Numbered from the stretch's first letter, positions 1 through 10,055 are shown. The stretch: 15,000 bases of DNA from Theodoxus fluviatilis (GCA_034096865.1 JAWQFJ010026685.1:5001-20000), one strand, 5' to 3'. Numbers and translations are program-made. The notes: generated by a model not told the origin, from the letters alone.

Positions 1-604
<604 letters not shown>

Positions 605-776
605 ATGTCTCTCTCTATCTCTCCCTATCTCTCTCAGTCTCTCTATCTCTCTTTCTCTTTCATTCTGTCTCTGTTTCTCTCTTTCTGTCTCTGCCTCTCT
701 CTCTTTCTCTCTTTCTCTCTGTCTCTGTTTCTCTCTTTCTGTCTCTGCCTCTCTCTCTAACTCTGTCTCTGCCTCT

Positions 777-817
<41 letters not shown>

Positions 818-818
818 A
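605..818. repeat. CT-rich imperfect microsatellite
   Basis: Nearly pure pyrimidine on the plus strand, CTCTCT with scattered TTTC, GTCTC and GCCTC steps. A segment reading roughly TCTGTTTCTCTCTTTCTGTC followed by TCTGCCTC occurs twice, at about 668-705 and 723-760, so the block grew partly by segment duplication and not only by dinucleotide slippage. The open frame on the minus strand here reads as an Arg/Glu-rich repeat and is a by-product of the GA composition of that strand. Confidence 0.9.
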
Positions 819-832
819 CCGTGCACAGATAG

Positions 833-907
833 AAACACACACACTCACACATACACACACATGCACGCACGCACGCACACACACACACACACACTCACAC
901 ACAGACA

Positions 908-942
<35 letters not shown>

Positions 943-966
943 CGACAGACAGACAGGCAGGCAGGC
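833..966. repeat. CA-rich microsatellite grading into GACA and GGCA
   Basis: ACACAC repeats with isolated T and G substitutions (ACTCAC, ACATAC, GCACGC) run to about 942, followed by CCGACAGACAGACAGG and GCAGGCAGGCAAG. With the preceding blocks this gives an unbroken run of about 966 bp of simple repeat in which each motif shares part of its unit with the next. The Cys/Val-rich minus-strand frame is a translation of (GT)n. Confidence 0.93.
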
Positions 967-1634
967 AAGACTGAACTTGCCATATAAAAGAGAAGCTCTC
1001 TCAAAGCCTGACTGATTCTGGGTCGTGATAACAATTGTGAACTGAAGATTGATGTGCTTTAGATTGGAAATAGTACAGCCACTTTGTCACCAAAAAATCT
1101 TATTTACAATCTAAGTTTTTTGTTTGCGTTTGTTTGTGCATTTGTATGGCATATGGGAAGGGAACCATGCAGAAGAAGAGTATTGGACAGTAAATGTAAT
1201 TTTCAGTGCACGTATTGGTACCCACATTCATCATGATAGACCTCAACATCAATAAGGTGTCATCCGCCCTTCTCCCACGATGAGTCACGCAAAGGTCTGC
1301 ATCTTTTTCTGTTCGAACTTGTGTCATTCAGTATGTTTTATTGAACAAATCTGCAGCCTCCACGAAAACAGGTTGTTTAGAAAGTACGCACCGAAGACTG
1401 ATTTTCTCCTGTGTCGTGACGCGAAACACATGCCCTCGTCTTTGTAAAATCAGTGCCTACGCAAGTCAAAGGGGTCTCTTGCGTGCATGTGGGCGATCTT
1501 CCAAAATAATCCGTCATCCACATTCTAGTTATCAGTCGCATTTGACACAAAGCAAAAGTGCTGCTGAAGTTTTTTCTTGCAGAACAGTGGTCTGATGAAG
1601 GGAAAGACGACACTCCCAGGTTAAAGAATTAAAC
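967..1634. other. Unique DNA, no gene recognised
   Basis: Low-copy-looking sequence between the left microsatellite block and the interspersed repeat at 1635. It holds a TATAAAAG at 983-990 and two overlapping frames on opposite strands (1341-1595 plus, 84 codons; 1377-1613 minus, 78 codons). Neither frame shows a recognisable motif, signal peptide or domain, and both are short enough to arise by chance. I see no RNA gene. Confidence 0.5.
983..990 (+). promoter_or_regulatory. TATA-box-like TATAAAAG downstream of the CT/CA block
   Basis: A perfect TATAAAAG sits 17 bp after the end of the microsatellite chain. If used, start sites would lie near 1010-1020. No transcript or coding frame can be tied to it and an 8-mer of this kind also arises by chance, so this is a candidate site only. 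Confidence 0.15.
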
Positions 1635-2050
1635 ATGATATTCAATAACCAGAGAGCACTCTGAGAGCGCAAACCTCCGCCAAGGAAGCCACAATCTCTC
1701 TTCCATGGCCTGTATAGTCCAGGCAGGATGTTCTGCTAGCCAGACCTGACGCTCCAAAGTTTACGTCATTTTAGCGCCCTCTATCGGTTTCTGAGTGTGG
1801 AACGAATACACCGGCGTAATTAATAGTATGACGTCATCAACTTCGTGATGCCAATAAAAATTATCCTTATGGTTGTAATTTCAAAAGAAGATTACAGAAA
1901 ACCTCCAAAATGTAATAGATTGTTCCTTGGGTAAAACACTCGTCTTACACCAAATTTCATCAGAATTCGTTTTAAACTTTTCGAGAACTTTTGCCGAATA
2001 ACGAACAAGCGAACACCAAGTGAAAAACATGACCTACTTTGTGGAGGTAA
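1635..2050. mobile_element. Degenerate interspersed repeat with inverted CCTCCGCC/GGAGG ends
   Basis: The left end carries AGAGCACTCTGAGAGCGC and CCTCCGCCAAGG (1674-1685). The right end carries ACTTTGTGGAGG (2036-2047), which matches the reverse complement of the left motif at 9 of 12 bases. Between them are AGCGCCCTCTA, an AATAAA at 1853, and a stretch near 1950-2020 of the type ACCAAATTTCATC, then AATTCGTTTTAAACTTTT, then GAGAACTTTTGCCGAATAACGAAC. That pattern resembles, by my recognition, a repeat tail widespread in invertebrate and fish genomes. It has no coding capacity. It could be a MITE-like element or the 3' tail of a LINE; the exact ends and family are not settled by sequence alone. 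Confidence 0.5.
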
Positions 2051-3404
2051 CTAACGTACTAACGCCCTTGATTTAAAAAAGAATATTGTCGACTAGAGCA
2101 CCATGAGTATTTGTTCAACCTTGCATGTTCTCGACTAGAAATAAAATGAAAGGGGTTTCCAAGTTACGCGTTATTCCTTGCTATTTTCTCGTGGTCCCTG
2201 TGCTTTAACATCTTGATCTCGGATGAGGGTATGCTGCGAAGTTTGTATGTTCTGTGGTTGGTGACGTGGTGATCATATGGCTGGCTGGATGGATACGGAG
2301 GTCGTTAGTGAATGTCTTTGTGTCCAAACCTCACTTGCCTGGCTCTGACATTACTTGTCCCTGGAAAAAGTTTACTAATGCCTGTCTCTTCTCGACAGAT
2401 GTCGCGTCTTCCTGCAGACATGCGAGATAAGAACCTACAGACAGACAAGACAAAGTTCCTCACGACGGGAAGACTGAATTACATTTAATTTAGACGGGAC
2501 AAGACAGAGATCAAAATATGTACCGCGACTTTCATTGTTAACAACCTTTCATTCACCTCCAATGCGACCCAAGGACTGTGTCTGTTGGAATTTTATGTAA
2601 GCTATGAATCTATCATTTTCATGTATCTGATTACTTTGCCTTCAACTAAGTGGGACATTGTTATTCAAAGGACATTTTTTCGTGCACAAGCACAAATATT
2701 TCCTTGACCATAAGCATTCCGAAGATCCACACATGGAAATGACTGTTTCTAGTTCGTTGTCTAAACAGAATCGGTAGTTACTTTTTTCATCTGAATGACA
2801 GAAAACAAGACATTGCGTGAAAGGATCTGGCAGATTATCGAGCATGTGACATTTACAAGACTGCACATGGAGAAAACACAAGGTTTCTTTACATATCAGA
2901 GGATCAGCAGAGGACCCGTGGGCTGACGAAAAAACTAAGTCTCGCTATCCGTGCCCGTGCAGCATCAGGACATGATAGTGTCTCCGACGTACTCTTGATA
3001 CGTCGAATTATTTGATAAAACTCGTAGCTAGCAATTATCTTCAAAAGAAAAGACAACGATCAACTAACAAGGCATTTAGAACGTATCATAAACACTGGCA
3101 GCGCATGTTTGAAAAACTTTGAGTTCAGCCAAAGAACGTATAATAGGTTGCTTTTTCTCTTTAAATCGGCGCAAATCGTATGCGTAGCTGTAAAAATGTT
3201 CGCGAGATTCTGAGGATAAATCTAGTATCAGGACAGAGAATGATTCATATAATTCTCTTATCACAAAATAGCTTCGTCGAGCTTTGAGATTTTAACAGAC
3301 GCTTGAAGGTTTTTTCTCAGCTCTGCGCTTGAAGTTGAGATCTTTATAACCATAATTTTCAATCCGATCTATGGTTTAAAAAGTATTTTCCCTCTCCCCC
3401 GAAA
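2051..3404. other. Unique AT-leaning DNA, no gene recognised
   Basis: About 1.35 kb without repeats longer than a few units (a short TGGCTGGCTGGATGG near 2278 is the most regular part). Two minus-strand frames stand out slightly: 2642-2881 (79 codons with 11 cysteines but no hydrophobic leader) and 3076-3264 (62 codons, charged, start MIRELYES). Neither matches a family I know, and there is no supporting splice site or poly(A) arrangement. I treat the stretch as non-coding. Confidence 0.5.
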
Positions 3405-3940
3405 ATGTTAAAACACAAATGGCATTTCTATGGCAAATTAGATCTTCGTGCTTTGTTAGTGACACCTTACAACATAAAGATCACAACGACGGATTCTCTC
3501 AGGGAAGATGCACGTCATCAGACTGTGAGGTCATTGTTGACTCCGGACGCATCAGCTCAGAACTTCGATTGTCTCCCTTGTCGGGTCAGTTAAAGCCACC
3601 ATCCCGAGTGGCCGGAGCGCCCGGACCTCGTATGTCCCTTTCTGGTCATTTCCTCGCCAGGGACTTTCCGTGTCCGCAAAACCTGATTGGCCAGAGCTGG
3701 AGAGGACCTCCGAGTGACCAGTTCCATCCAGCGGAAATGGAGGCTTCCTGGACTTGCAGCGTGCTCTCTAATGGCCGGAAATCACCTGGGTCTGGTGATG
3801 AAATATTTCCGATTCTTGCCGTCGTGTAGACAGCCCGTGGTCAAGACACACGCCATCCATTTCAAAGACGGACAGACCCAAAGACAGACTGGACAGGAGG
3901 AGAGGACGAGGCAAATTGAGAGTGATAGATAAAGGAGGAA
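3405..3940. other. GC-richer unique segment with a 136-codon open frame, no gene recognised
   Basis: Locally richer in G+C and CpG than the flanks, especially 3590-3800. The plus-strand frame 3419-3829 (136 codons) overlaps a second plus-strand frame in another register (3687-3932), so the opening is not register-specific and gives little support for coding. The peptide has no signal sequence, repeats or known motif. An inverted CCAAT motif (GGCCAATCAG on the minus strand, 3683-3692) is a good NF-Y-type match. The segment ends in a purine-rich stretch (GACAGAC steps, 3869-3900). Confidence 0.4.
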
Positions 3941-4228
3941 TCATGCTGGTTTGATCTGCTTCGTTGACCAGGGCGGCGCAGTGGCTAAAGCGCCTTTGAG
4001 GAGTCGTCTGTACTGCTCGTATAAATCAAGGGAGCCCACAAGACCTCTCTCAATACAGACCAAGGATAGTGAGATGAAGCTGGAGACGAGAAGAAAGGGC
4101 AAATTTAAGCACCAAGGAGTCTCACCACAGATCTTGCATTTGAAAGCAAAGATCAAGGAAATTCCACATATATTCTTTCCTTTTGCTCCTTTCATTTCCA
4201 ATTCATAGTCTTCATTGCTCCCACACAC
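3941..4228. mobile_element. Possible old tRNA-derived SINE (A-box present, B-box not found)
   Basis: GGGCGGCGCAGTGGCTAAAG followed by CGCC at 3971-3994 looks like the 5' part of a tRNA-related SINE. TGGCTAAAGCG (3982-3992) satisfies the RNA polymerase III A-box consensus TRGYNNARNNG at every fixed base. A B box (GGTTCGANTCC type) should follow within about 30-60 bp, but only GCTCGTATAAATC is seen, which is a poor match. The stretch is open on both strands at once (minus 3941-4228, 95 codons; plus 3951-4208, 85 codons), with no recognised protein on either. An old, mutated SINE is the likeliest reading; a chance A box in unique DNA remains possible. Confidence 0.3.
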
Positions 4229-5990
4229 TTTTTGACACCTATAGTTTTCTGGAGCCCATTACAGCTGCATGTCGAACCTGTCTGGCTAACCCTAACAGCA
4301 ACTGCCTCATAGAATCTGGGTGAAAACCTTGCAGCATCGTCAAGGTCGTTTCCGTGCATTCTCCACGCCCTTCAAACCCAGGGACCGGAAGCTTCAAGGA
4401 AAGACATGAGCAGAGAGAGACAGAGAGAGTGTGTGTGTCCGCTGGGAGACGCGAGCGCTTAGAATCTCCAAACGTGGAACGCTTGTTAGGTGAGTCATCA
4501 TCGCCTCAGATGGAAAACTTTCTTCTCGTATCGTGTTTTCCTTCCCACGCCACTGTCTCCTTTGTCCATCAGAAAGTGCGCAGGTGAAATGTTACCATGC
4601 TGTCCCCTTCCCCCGCATCTACTCGTCTGCTCTTAGAGTCACGTATGCCTGTGTTTTCCATGGTGTTACTGTCGACTTCTGGTGACTATCAATACGCTGA
4701 TACTCTTGCTTCACCAGTTTTGACGCAAAATCAGCTTCAAGTTTGGACAAAAGAGTTATCATTTTCAGTTACTACAGACGTAGACCAACAGCTGAATGAT
4801 TCGGTACTCTTGTTGTCTATGTTTCAAGCATCCATGCTTATATGTAAATCATACACTTTAGGGTTTGCATGTGAGTGGACCTAATCAAACTTTGATGTTG
4901 TAACAGTTAACTGCCGTTAGAATTTACCAGTGTGTAAGAACGACTTCAAAGGGAAAATGTGAAGAAAAGCTTGCAAGTTCTCCCAACTCAGGAAACTATC
5001 AAAAATACACTTTGGCACAGACGTTGTCATACATCATTACGAAACTGTGTTATTTCCCGTACTACAGGAATGAGCCAAATTCCTTATCGAGGGTCGAATT
5101 CCTCCTCATTTTTCTTGCGCTCAGAGGGTAAACCAATTGCCATTTCATTCCCATTATCAGTTTCATATGCAGAGAAAATACACTGTCACAATTTTCACCC
5201 CGTCGCTTATGATTGAAAAGAACGAACCACAAGTTACAGACAGTTGCAACGTAATATCTTCGGCTACTGGTGAGCACTGAAAATCTCCTTTCCATTTCCA
5301 TTGTGTAACATGAAAATAGTATCGCTCCGTCAAAACTTTGCGAAAGCTAAAGCAGAAAACATTACCGGACCGCCTTATGCTTACGCTGCATTCTCCCAAA
5401 ACTGTTTGGTGGTTTTCAAAAATGCTTTAAGTCGATGACACTGATCGTTTATTCCAGGGGGGAGGCAAAGAGGGTGGAAAGATAAAGGAGAACAGGATTA
5501 AATCGCTGGAAGAAACGTGCTGACATTGCCTGGCCGTGGCGTGCGCTCTCTGTGGGTCACGTGATGAATGTAAAGGAAAGAACAACTATCTCTCACGGGG
5601 CACCCGCGGGACAGAAACTCGATGGAAGAGATTGGAAAGCGCTCGACCTGAGCATGACGATGTCAGCTTGATACAGTGAGTGTGTACACGGGGGACGCAC
5701 TAACGGGGCAGAATGCCAGTCGTATTGATTTCATGACAAGGCCCATGGCCTGACTATCAGACCCACGCACCGAGAGACGGACAGGGAGAGGTTTGAAGAC
5801 AGGAGACCGCGTAGGATGAATAAACTTCAGGAAAACCATGCTCCCTGACCTAATGACCTGTTTTCGTTTTGTCGATTTAACGTTCGTGGGCAAAAGGTTG
5901 AAGAAAAAGGACGCAGTTTGACCTCAGTGGCGAACTTTCTCTTACTGGATATCTCTTGAAAAATCTACCCTATATGATAGGCGGACACAT
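4229..5990. other. Unique DNA, scattered weak signals, no gene recognised
   Basis: About 1.76 kb of ordinary-looking sequence. Visible items are: a short GA/GT patch (4409-4438); a consensus 5' splice site AG|GTGAGT at 4488-4495; two plus-strand frames in the same register (4354-4587 and 4597-4884) parted by one TGA; a palindromic TCACGTGA at 5557-5564; and minus-strand frames at 5062-5301, 5163-5399 and 5663-5893 that overlap other frames. None of the peptides resembles a known family and no acceptor-exon-donor arrangement is convincing. Confidence 0.45.
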
Positions 5991-6149
5991 CGATAGACAA
6001 GACACTTGCATGCCAACAAACGGAAACCCGTTCACTTGCGTTGGTGTACACACACAGAAGCATACAAAGACATACATTCACATATACACAAACACACACA
6101 CGTAAACACGGTGGGAAAATGCACGACCAGGACACCATGCACAGAGAGC

Positions 6150-6172
6150 ACATGCACACACAATATCACACA

Positions 6173-6207
<35 letters not shown>

Positions 6208-6375
6208 TCACACATACTCACAATATCACACACACACACACAATATCACACACACACACACTCACACTATGACACACACATACACACACACACATACACA
6301 CACACACACATGCACACACACGCAATCACACACACAATCACACACACACACACAATCACACACACACACACACAA

Positions 6376-6453
<78 letters not shown>

Positions 6454-6545
6454 ACACACACACACAATCACACACACAAATCACACACACACAGACACAC
6501 ACACACACACATACACACGCACACACACACACACACTCACACAGA
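6150..6545. repeat. CA-rich microsatellite with periodic CAATCA / CAATATCA interruptions
   Basis: (CA)n of variable phase broken again and again by one type of insert: CAATATCACAC (three times between 6160 and 6260) and CAATCACACAC (many times between 6330 and 6480). The spacing of the inserts is irregular, about 12-50 bp. The sequence before it (6041-6149) already carries looser ACACA/CATACA steps. A His/Thr-rich plus-strand frame running to 6844 is a reading of (CAC ACA)n and is not evidence of a protein. Confidence 0.93.
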
Positions 6546-7136
6546 GGCATGCAGGCATGCAAACACGGGTGGAAAGACACACGGACGGAATCACATGTAC
6601 ACACCCCCATATACAAATGCATTCGCATTCATACATACACGCAACTACTTGCACGCTCATGCACGCTTGCACGCATGCGCACACAGCAGCCAGAAAGGGA
6701 ATAGAAAGACTACATCAAGGCACCGACAACAATCGCTCATGGAATATGTCTATGATTCCCTTATTTGTGCATCGCAAAATCATTCGAACAAATCGTCACA
6801 TTGACGACCTTGTGTTAATATCAACTGCTTTGTCCTCATCATGAAGGAAAATATCAATTTCACATCCGGTTGCCGCTCAGTAATCACCTCTTTGTGCCCC
6901 TGATTTCTTTTTTTCTTTTTTAATATATATTTCATTATAATAGAATAACATGCAACATCTCTGCAAAGTGACGAAAGATATCGAAACCACGTGAAGTCTC
7001 AGCATACATCCAACTGTACAGAAGAATTTTGCTCAAATACCAAGCAAGGATGTCCCTATGTTATCTTCTTCATTTAAAAACAAGCATGAAACACTTGTGG
7101 AAGAAAACGTATTATGATAATTTCCCCCTTGATCTA
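6546..7136. other. Unique DNA, no gene recognised
   Basis: Begins with duplicated GGCATGCA steps (6547-6560) and decayed CA-type sequence to about 6690, then ordinary DNA. A T-run followed by an AT-rich patch (TTTAATATATATTTCATTATAATA, 6919-6942 approximately) is the only compositional oddity. No RNA gene, coding motif or splice arrangement is seen. Confidence 0.5.
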
Positions 7137-7360
7137 AAGAAGAAGACGAACAAAAGGAAGAGAAAAAGGAGAGAGGGAGGAGGAGGAGAAGGAGGTGGAG
7201 GAGAAGGAGGAGGAGGAGGAGGAAACAGAAGAGGGGGCAGGGAGGAGGGGAGAGGGGGGAGGGGGGAGGGGGAGGGGGAGGGGGAGGAAAAAGTAAAAGA
7301 AGAGGAGGAGGAGGAAGTAAAACAGAGGAAGGGGAAGAGGAGGAGGAAGTAGAAGAAGAA
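7137..7360. repeat. Polypurine tract (GGA/GAA/GGGGGA) with G-quadruplex-type core
   Basis: Almost pure purine on the plus strand, interrupted by only a few pyrimidines. It moves from AAGAAG to GGAGGA, then to a G-run core at 7233-7287 (many runs of 3-6 G separated by single A or AG), then back to GGAGGAAG. The core contains far more than four closely spaced G-runs, so it meets the usual G-quadruplex pattern. Long pur/pyr asymmetry also suits triplex (H-DNA) folding. Frames on both strands (Glu/Arg/Gly-rich on plus, Ser/Pro/Leu-rich on minus) are composition by-products. Confidence 0.93.
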
Positions 7361-7950
7361 TAGGGACGACAGCCAATCAACTCTTTTAATCAAATACAGA
7401 CCAATACAGAGTACATAAAGATGGAAACCAAGAAAACCACTCGATCACAAGGAGGATGAAACCCAAACAAGTCGAGGGACGTAGTGATGCACATGCACGC
7501 ATACTACTCTCTGAATTTTAGAAGCGTCTAGAATAATGCCTCAAGAACAAAGCAGCTATTGTGCATTGTGTAGCAGAACGGAATAACGACAACATTGATT
7601 TCTATACCACTTCCTGCGTGTGACGGGCAGCTGGCCTAACGTCTAAGCAAAAAAAAAGATCAACGTCTCAAAGTCTTAAGACAGCTGATTCAGATAAGCT
7701 GCCACTGCTTGACAACTAGGCCAGAGGCTGTCTCCATCTCATACGAATCTGACTAAATCGATCCCAATGGAGTTCATCATACTATGAATTGGAAAATGTT
7801 CCCCGTCGATGCAGCCAGTCAATTAAATCTATCTACAATCTCATCATCGATCGGTGTGCCCCAGATCTCCCATTCTTCGTTTCCCAAAGGATGTTCCCCT
7901 GCCCTTCCGGTAGAGCAAAGGAAAGATAAAACTGCAGACGATAAAATTCG
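7361..7950. other. Unique DNA, no gene recognised
   Basis: About 590 bp between the polypurine tract and the GT tract. It holds an A9 run near 7650 and no repeat, RNA gene or coding motif I can name. The plus-strand frame entering the GT tract (7784-8143) owes its length to the repeat. Confidence 0.5.
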
Positions 7951-8104
7951 GTGTCTATGTGTGTGTGGTGTGTGTGTATGTATGTGTATGTTTGTGTGCG
8001 TGTGTGTGTATGTGTATGTTTGTGTGTGTGTATGTGTATGTTTGTGTGTGTATGTGTGTGTGTATGTGTGTGTGTTTGTGTTTACTGTGTGTGTGTTGTC
8101 TATG
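7951..8104. repeat. GT-rich microsatellite with TATG/TTTG interruptions
   Basis: (GT)n carrying a recurring longer step of the form GTATGTGTATGTTTGTGTG, seen at about 7977, 8009 and 8031, so a roughly 22-32 bp unit was duplicated within the GT array. Frames in several registers stay open through it for compositional reasons. Confidence 0.92.
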
Positions 8105-8237
8105 TCAGTGAAGAAGACAACACACCAAAGTTTCAGCTTTTGACAATAATGTATGTTCTATACACCACCGCCCGCCCAACCACGGGTTGAACAGTTAGGC
8201 GCCTCAAACTATCTAATATGCTGCTGTCGTTGCTGTA

Positions 8238-8272
8238 GTCGTCGTCGTTGTTGTTGTTGTTGTTGTTGTTGT
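8238..8272. repeat. Trinucleotide microsatellite (GTC)3(GTT)8
   Basis: Three GTC units (8238-8246) pass straight into eight GTT units (8247-8270), preceded by imperfect CTG/TCG triplets from 8221. On the minus strand this reads as an Asn run followed by Asp inside a 68-codon frame (8133-8339), but nothing else in that frame suggests a protein. Confidence 0.93.
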
Positions 8273-8539
8273 AATGGATGGTTCTAACAAGACTGTGAAA
8301 ACTGAATGTTGTTCGTGGCCTCTTTCCTCTTTTTTCCACATTAGAAATATATCCTTAAGCAGTATGGAACGCCGCATTAATTATTTGACAATCGTAGTGG
8401 AGAATAATGTGTAGGTTTAGTCAAACATCTTCATTTATAGACAAGCAACGTTTTCTGTTTGTCAGCCCGTTAACCACAAAACGGAACGCTACACAGCTCT
8501 TGTCTTCTTCTTTTCACGGCTACTATCAATTAATGTGGC

Positions 8540-8541
<2 letters not shown>
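8273..8541. other. Unique DNA, nothing recognised
   Basis: A short unique spacer between the GTT array and the AG/G tract. It contains no repeat or coding signal that I can name. Confidence 0.5.
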
Positions 8542-8587
<46 letters not shown>

Positions 8588-8607
8588 GGGGGGGAGGGGA
8601 GGGGGGA
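8542..8607. repeat. (AG)n followed by an 18-G homopolymer and G-rich tail
   Basis: Alternating AG from 8542 to about 8576, then 18 consecutive G (8577-8594), then A, four G, A and six G. The abrupt AG to G switch suggests slippage after loss of the A. G homopolymers of this length are prone to sequencing and polymerase length error, so the exact count is uncertain. Confidence 0.95.
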
Positions 8608-9502
8608 TGTATACAGGTATGATGAAATTATAGAACTCAGTCCACATGGGCTTCCAAGGTACAAACTGGAAAGTATAAGATGGACAGCCTAAAAATGTTC
8701 GGAACTCGCCTACTCTTGGAGTTGCATCAGAAAATACTTATGAGGGTAAGGATGATAACAAAAACAGGCTTTGAGAGTACGAAAAAAAGTCATCGATTAG
8801 ATATTTGTGCGGAACACGCAACTGATATAAAATGGATTCTCATCGGTTACGAAGGTAAATAAACTGTCAATATCTCCATGTAATTTTGTGCAAAGCATAA
8901 ATAACGATACAAAAGGCAGCTACGCTGTATGTTCCCTAACACACTTTCTCGGAGAAATGCTCCTGCCGGATGTGGAATGATTTAAAAGGTTCTCCACTCT
9001 AAAACATTAGTCTAAAGAGTGCTTGCAGACACTTTGAAAATCGCTCTTGAGAGAAAAATGGGAATAATGACGAGGAGGATGGACGAAAGAAACGCGGGTG
9101 CCGTCGGGGCGGGAAATTGTGTGTACCCAGGATTTTCTCGACCTTGGGGATATTCACATCGATAAAGCTTGCTCCAGGCGATATACCGTCGGTCAGAGTC
9201 GATCTGAAAGCAAATATGAAGACGCTGATTCACTCATTGATTCTGGGATGTCGTTCTGATGGTTGAGTCTCATCACGAAGACGTACTCAAAGACCAGGCA
9301 TTCGGTCTCTTCCCCAACGATCTGGCTTGGTCCTCCGTGGCAGACTCTCATGAGACTCAATCCTGTAGTCTTTTATTCTGTGCGCCATCCGTTCCATATC
9401 GGAGTGTTAATTTCTGTTTCCTCCCTGTTCGATAGGGATGGAAGGAAAGTGAGGGAATTGATGAAGAAAACAGAAGACAACCTAAATGATGTACTGCTCC
9501 AT
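8608..9502. other. Unique DNA, no gene recognised
   Basis: About 900 bp of plain sequence. A 60-codon plus-strand frame (8680-8862) and a 73-codon minus-strand frame (9012-9233) are present. Neither has a recognisable motif, and neither is flanked by convincing splice or poly(A) signals. The plus-strand frame beginning at 9263 is mostly a reading of the CT repeat that follows. Confidence 0.5.
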
Positions 9503-9518
9503 CCACCCCCACCCCCCC

Positions 9519-9562
<44 letters not shown>

Positions 9563-9788
9563 CTCCACGTCCGCATCTCTGTCTCTCTCTGCCTCTCTCT
9601 GTCTCTGTCTCTCTCTGTGTTTGTCTTCCATTCCCACCTCTCTCTCTTTATCTCTCTCTGTGTCTTGCATTCCCACCTCTCTCTCTCTCTATCTCTCTTT
9701 ATCTCTGTCTTCCTCCCTCTCTGTCTCCCCGTCCCCATCTCTCTGTCTCTCTCTGTCTCTCTCTGTCTCTCTCTGTCTCTCTCTGTCT

Positions 9789-9820
<32 letters not shown>

Positions 9821-10007
9821 CTTCCTTTCCCCACCTCTCTATCTCTCTTTTTCTCTCTCTCTGTGTCTTCCCTTCCCCGCCTCTCTCTCTCTCTGTCTCT
9901 CTCTCTGTCTCTCCCTCTCTCTCTCTCTCTCTGTTTGTCTTCCTTTCCCCACCTCTCTCTCTCTTTTTATTTCTCTGTGTCTTCCCTTCCCCACCCCCAC
10001 CCCCACA

Positions 10008-10052
<45 letters not shown>
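9503..10052. repeat. CT-rich compound satellite with recurring GTCTTCCNTTCCCCACCTC anchor
   Basis: Starts with a C-rich run (CCACCCCCACCCCCCCACCCC type, 9503-9523), then (CT)n broken by GTCTCT steps, a (GT)n insert at about 9792-9820, and ends in a 41-bp pure CT run (10012-10052). A 19-base anchor close to GTCTTCCNTTCCCCACCTC recurs at 9623, 9662, 9819, 9865, 9937 and 9979 with variable CT filler between (spacings of 39 to 157 bp), so this is a degenerate minisatellite and not plain (CT)n. Long frames on both strands (Ser/Leu on plus, Arg/Glu on minus) are by-products. Confidence 0.92.

Positions 10053-10055
<3 letters not shown>

Noticed and set aside
1593..1615. Hammerhead-like CTGATGAAGGGAAAG
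   Set aside because: Only a few bases separate CTGATGA from GAAA, too few for a stem II, and no flanking stems pair.
2642..2881. Venom-type cysteine-rich peptide gene
   Set aside because: No signal sequence, no known cysteine spacing and no propeptide arrangement; cysteine count alone is not enough.
5083..5099. T-arm-like GAGGGTCGAATTCCTC suggesting a tRNA
   Set aside because: No A box, anticodon arm or acceptor stem lies at the right distance upstream.
6041..6844. A 267-codon plus-strand frame, the second longest in the window
   Set aside because: Most of it is His/Thr from (CACACA)n, and the unique tail after 6545 has no motif or codon pattern suggesting a protein.
7029..7393. Glu/Lys/Gly-rich frame and Ser/Pro/Leu-rich frames on opposite strands
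   Set aside because: All registers stay open across the polypurine tract, so openness is compositional.
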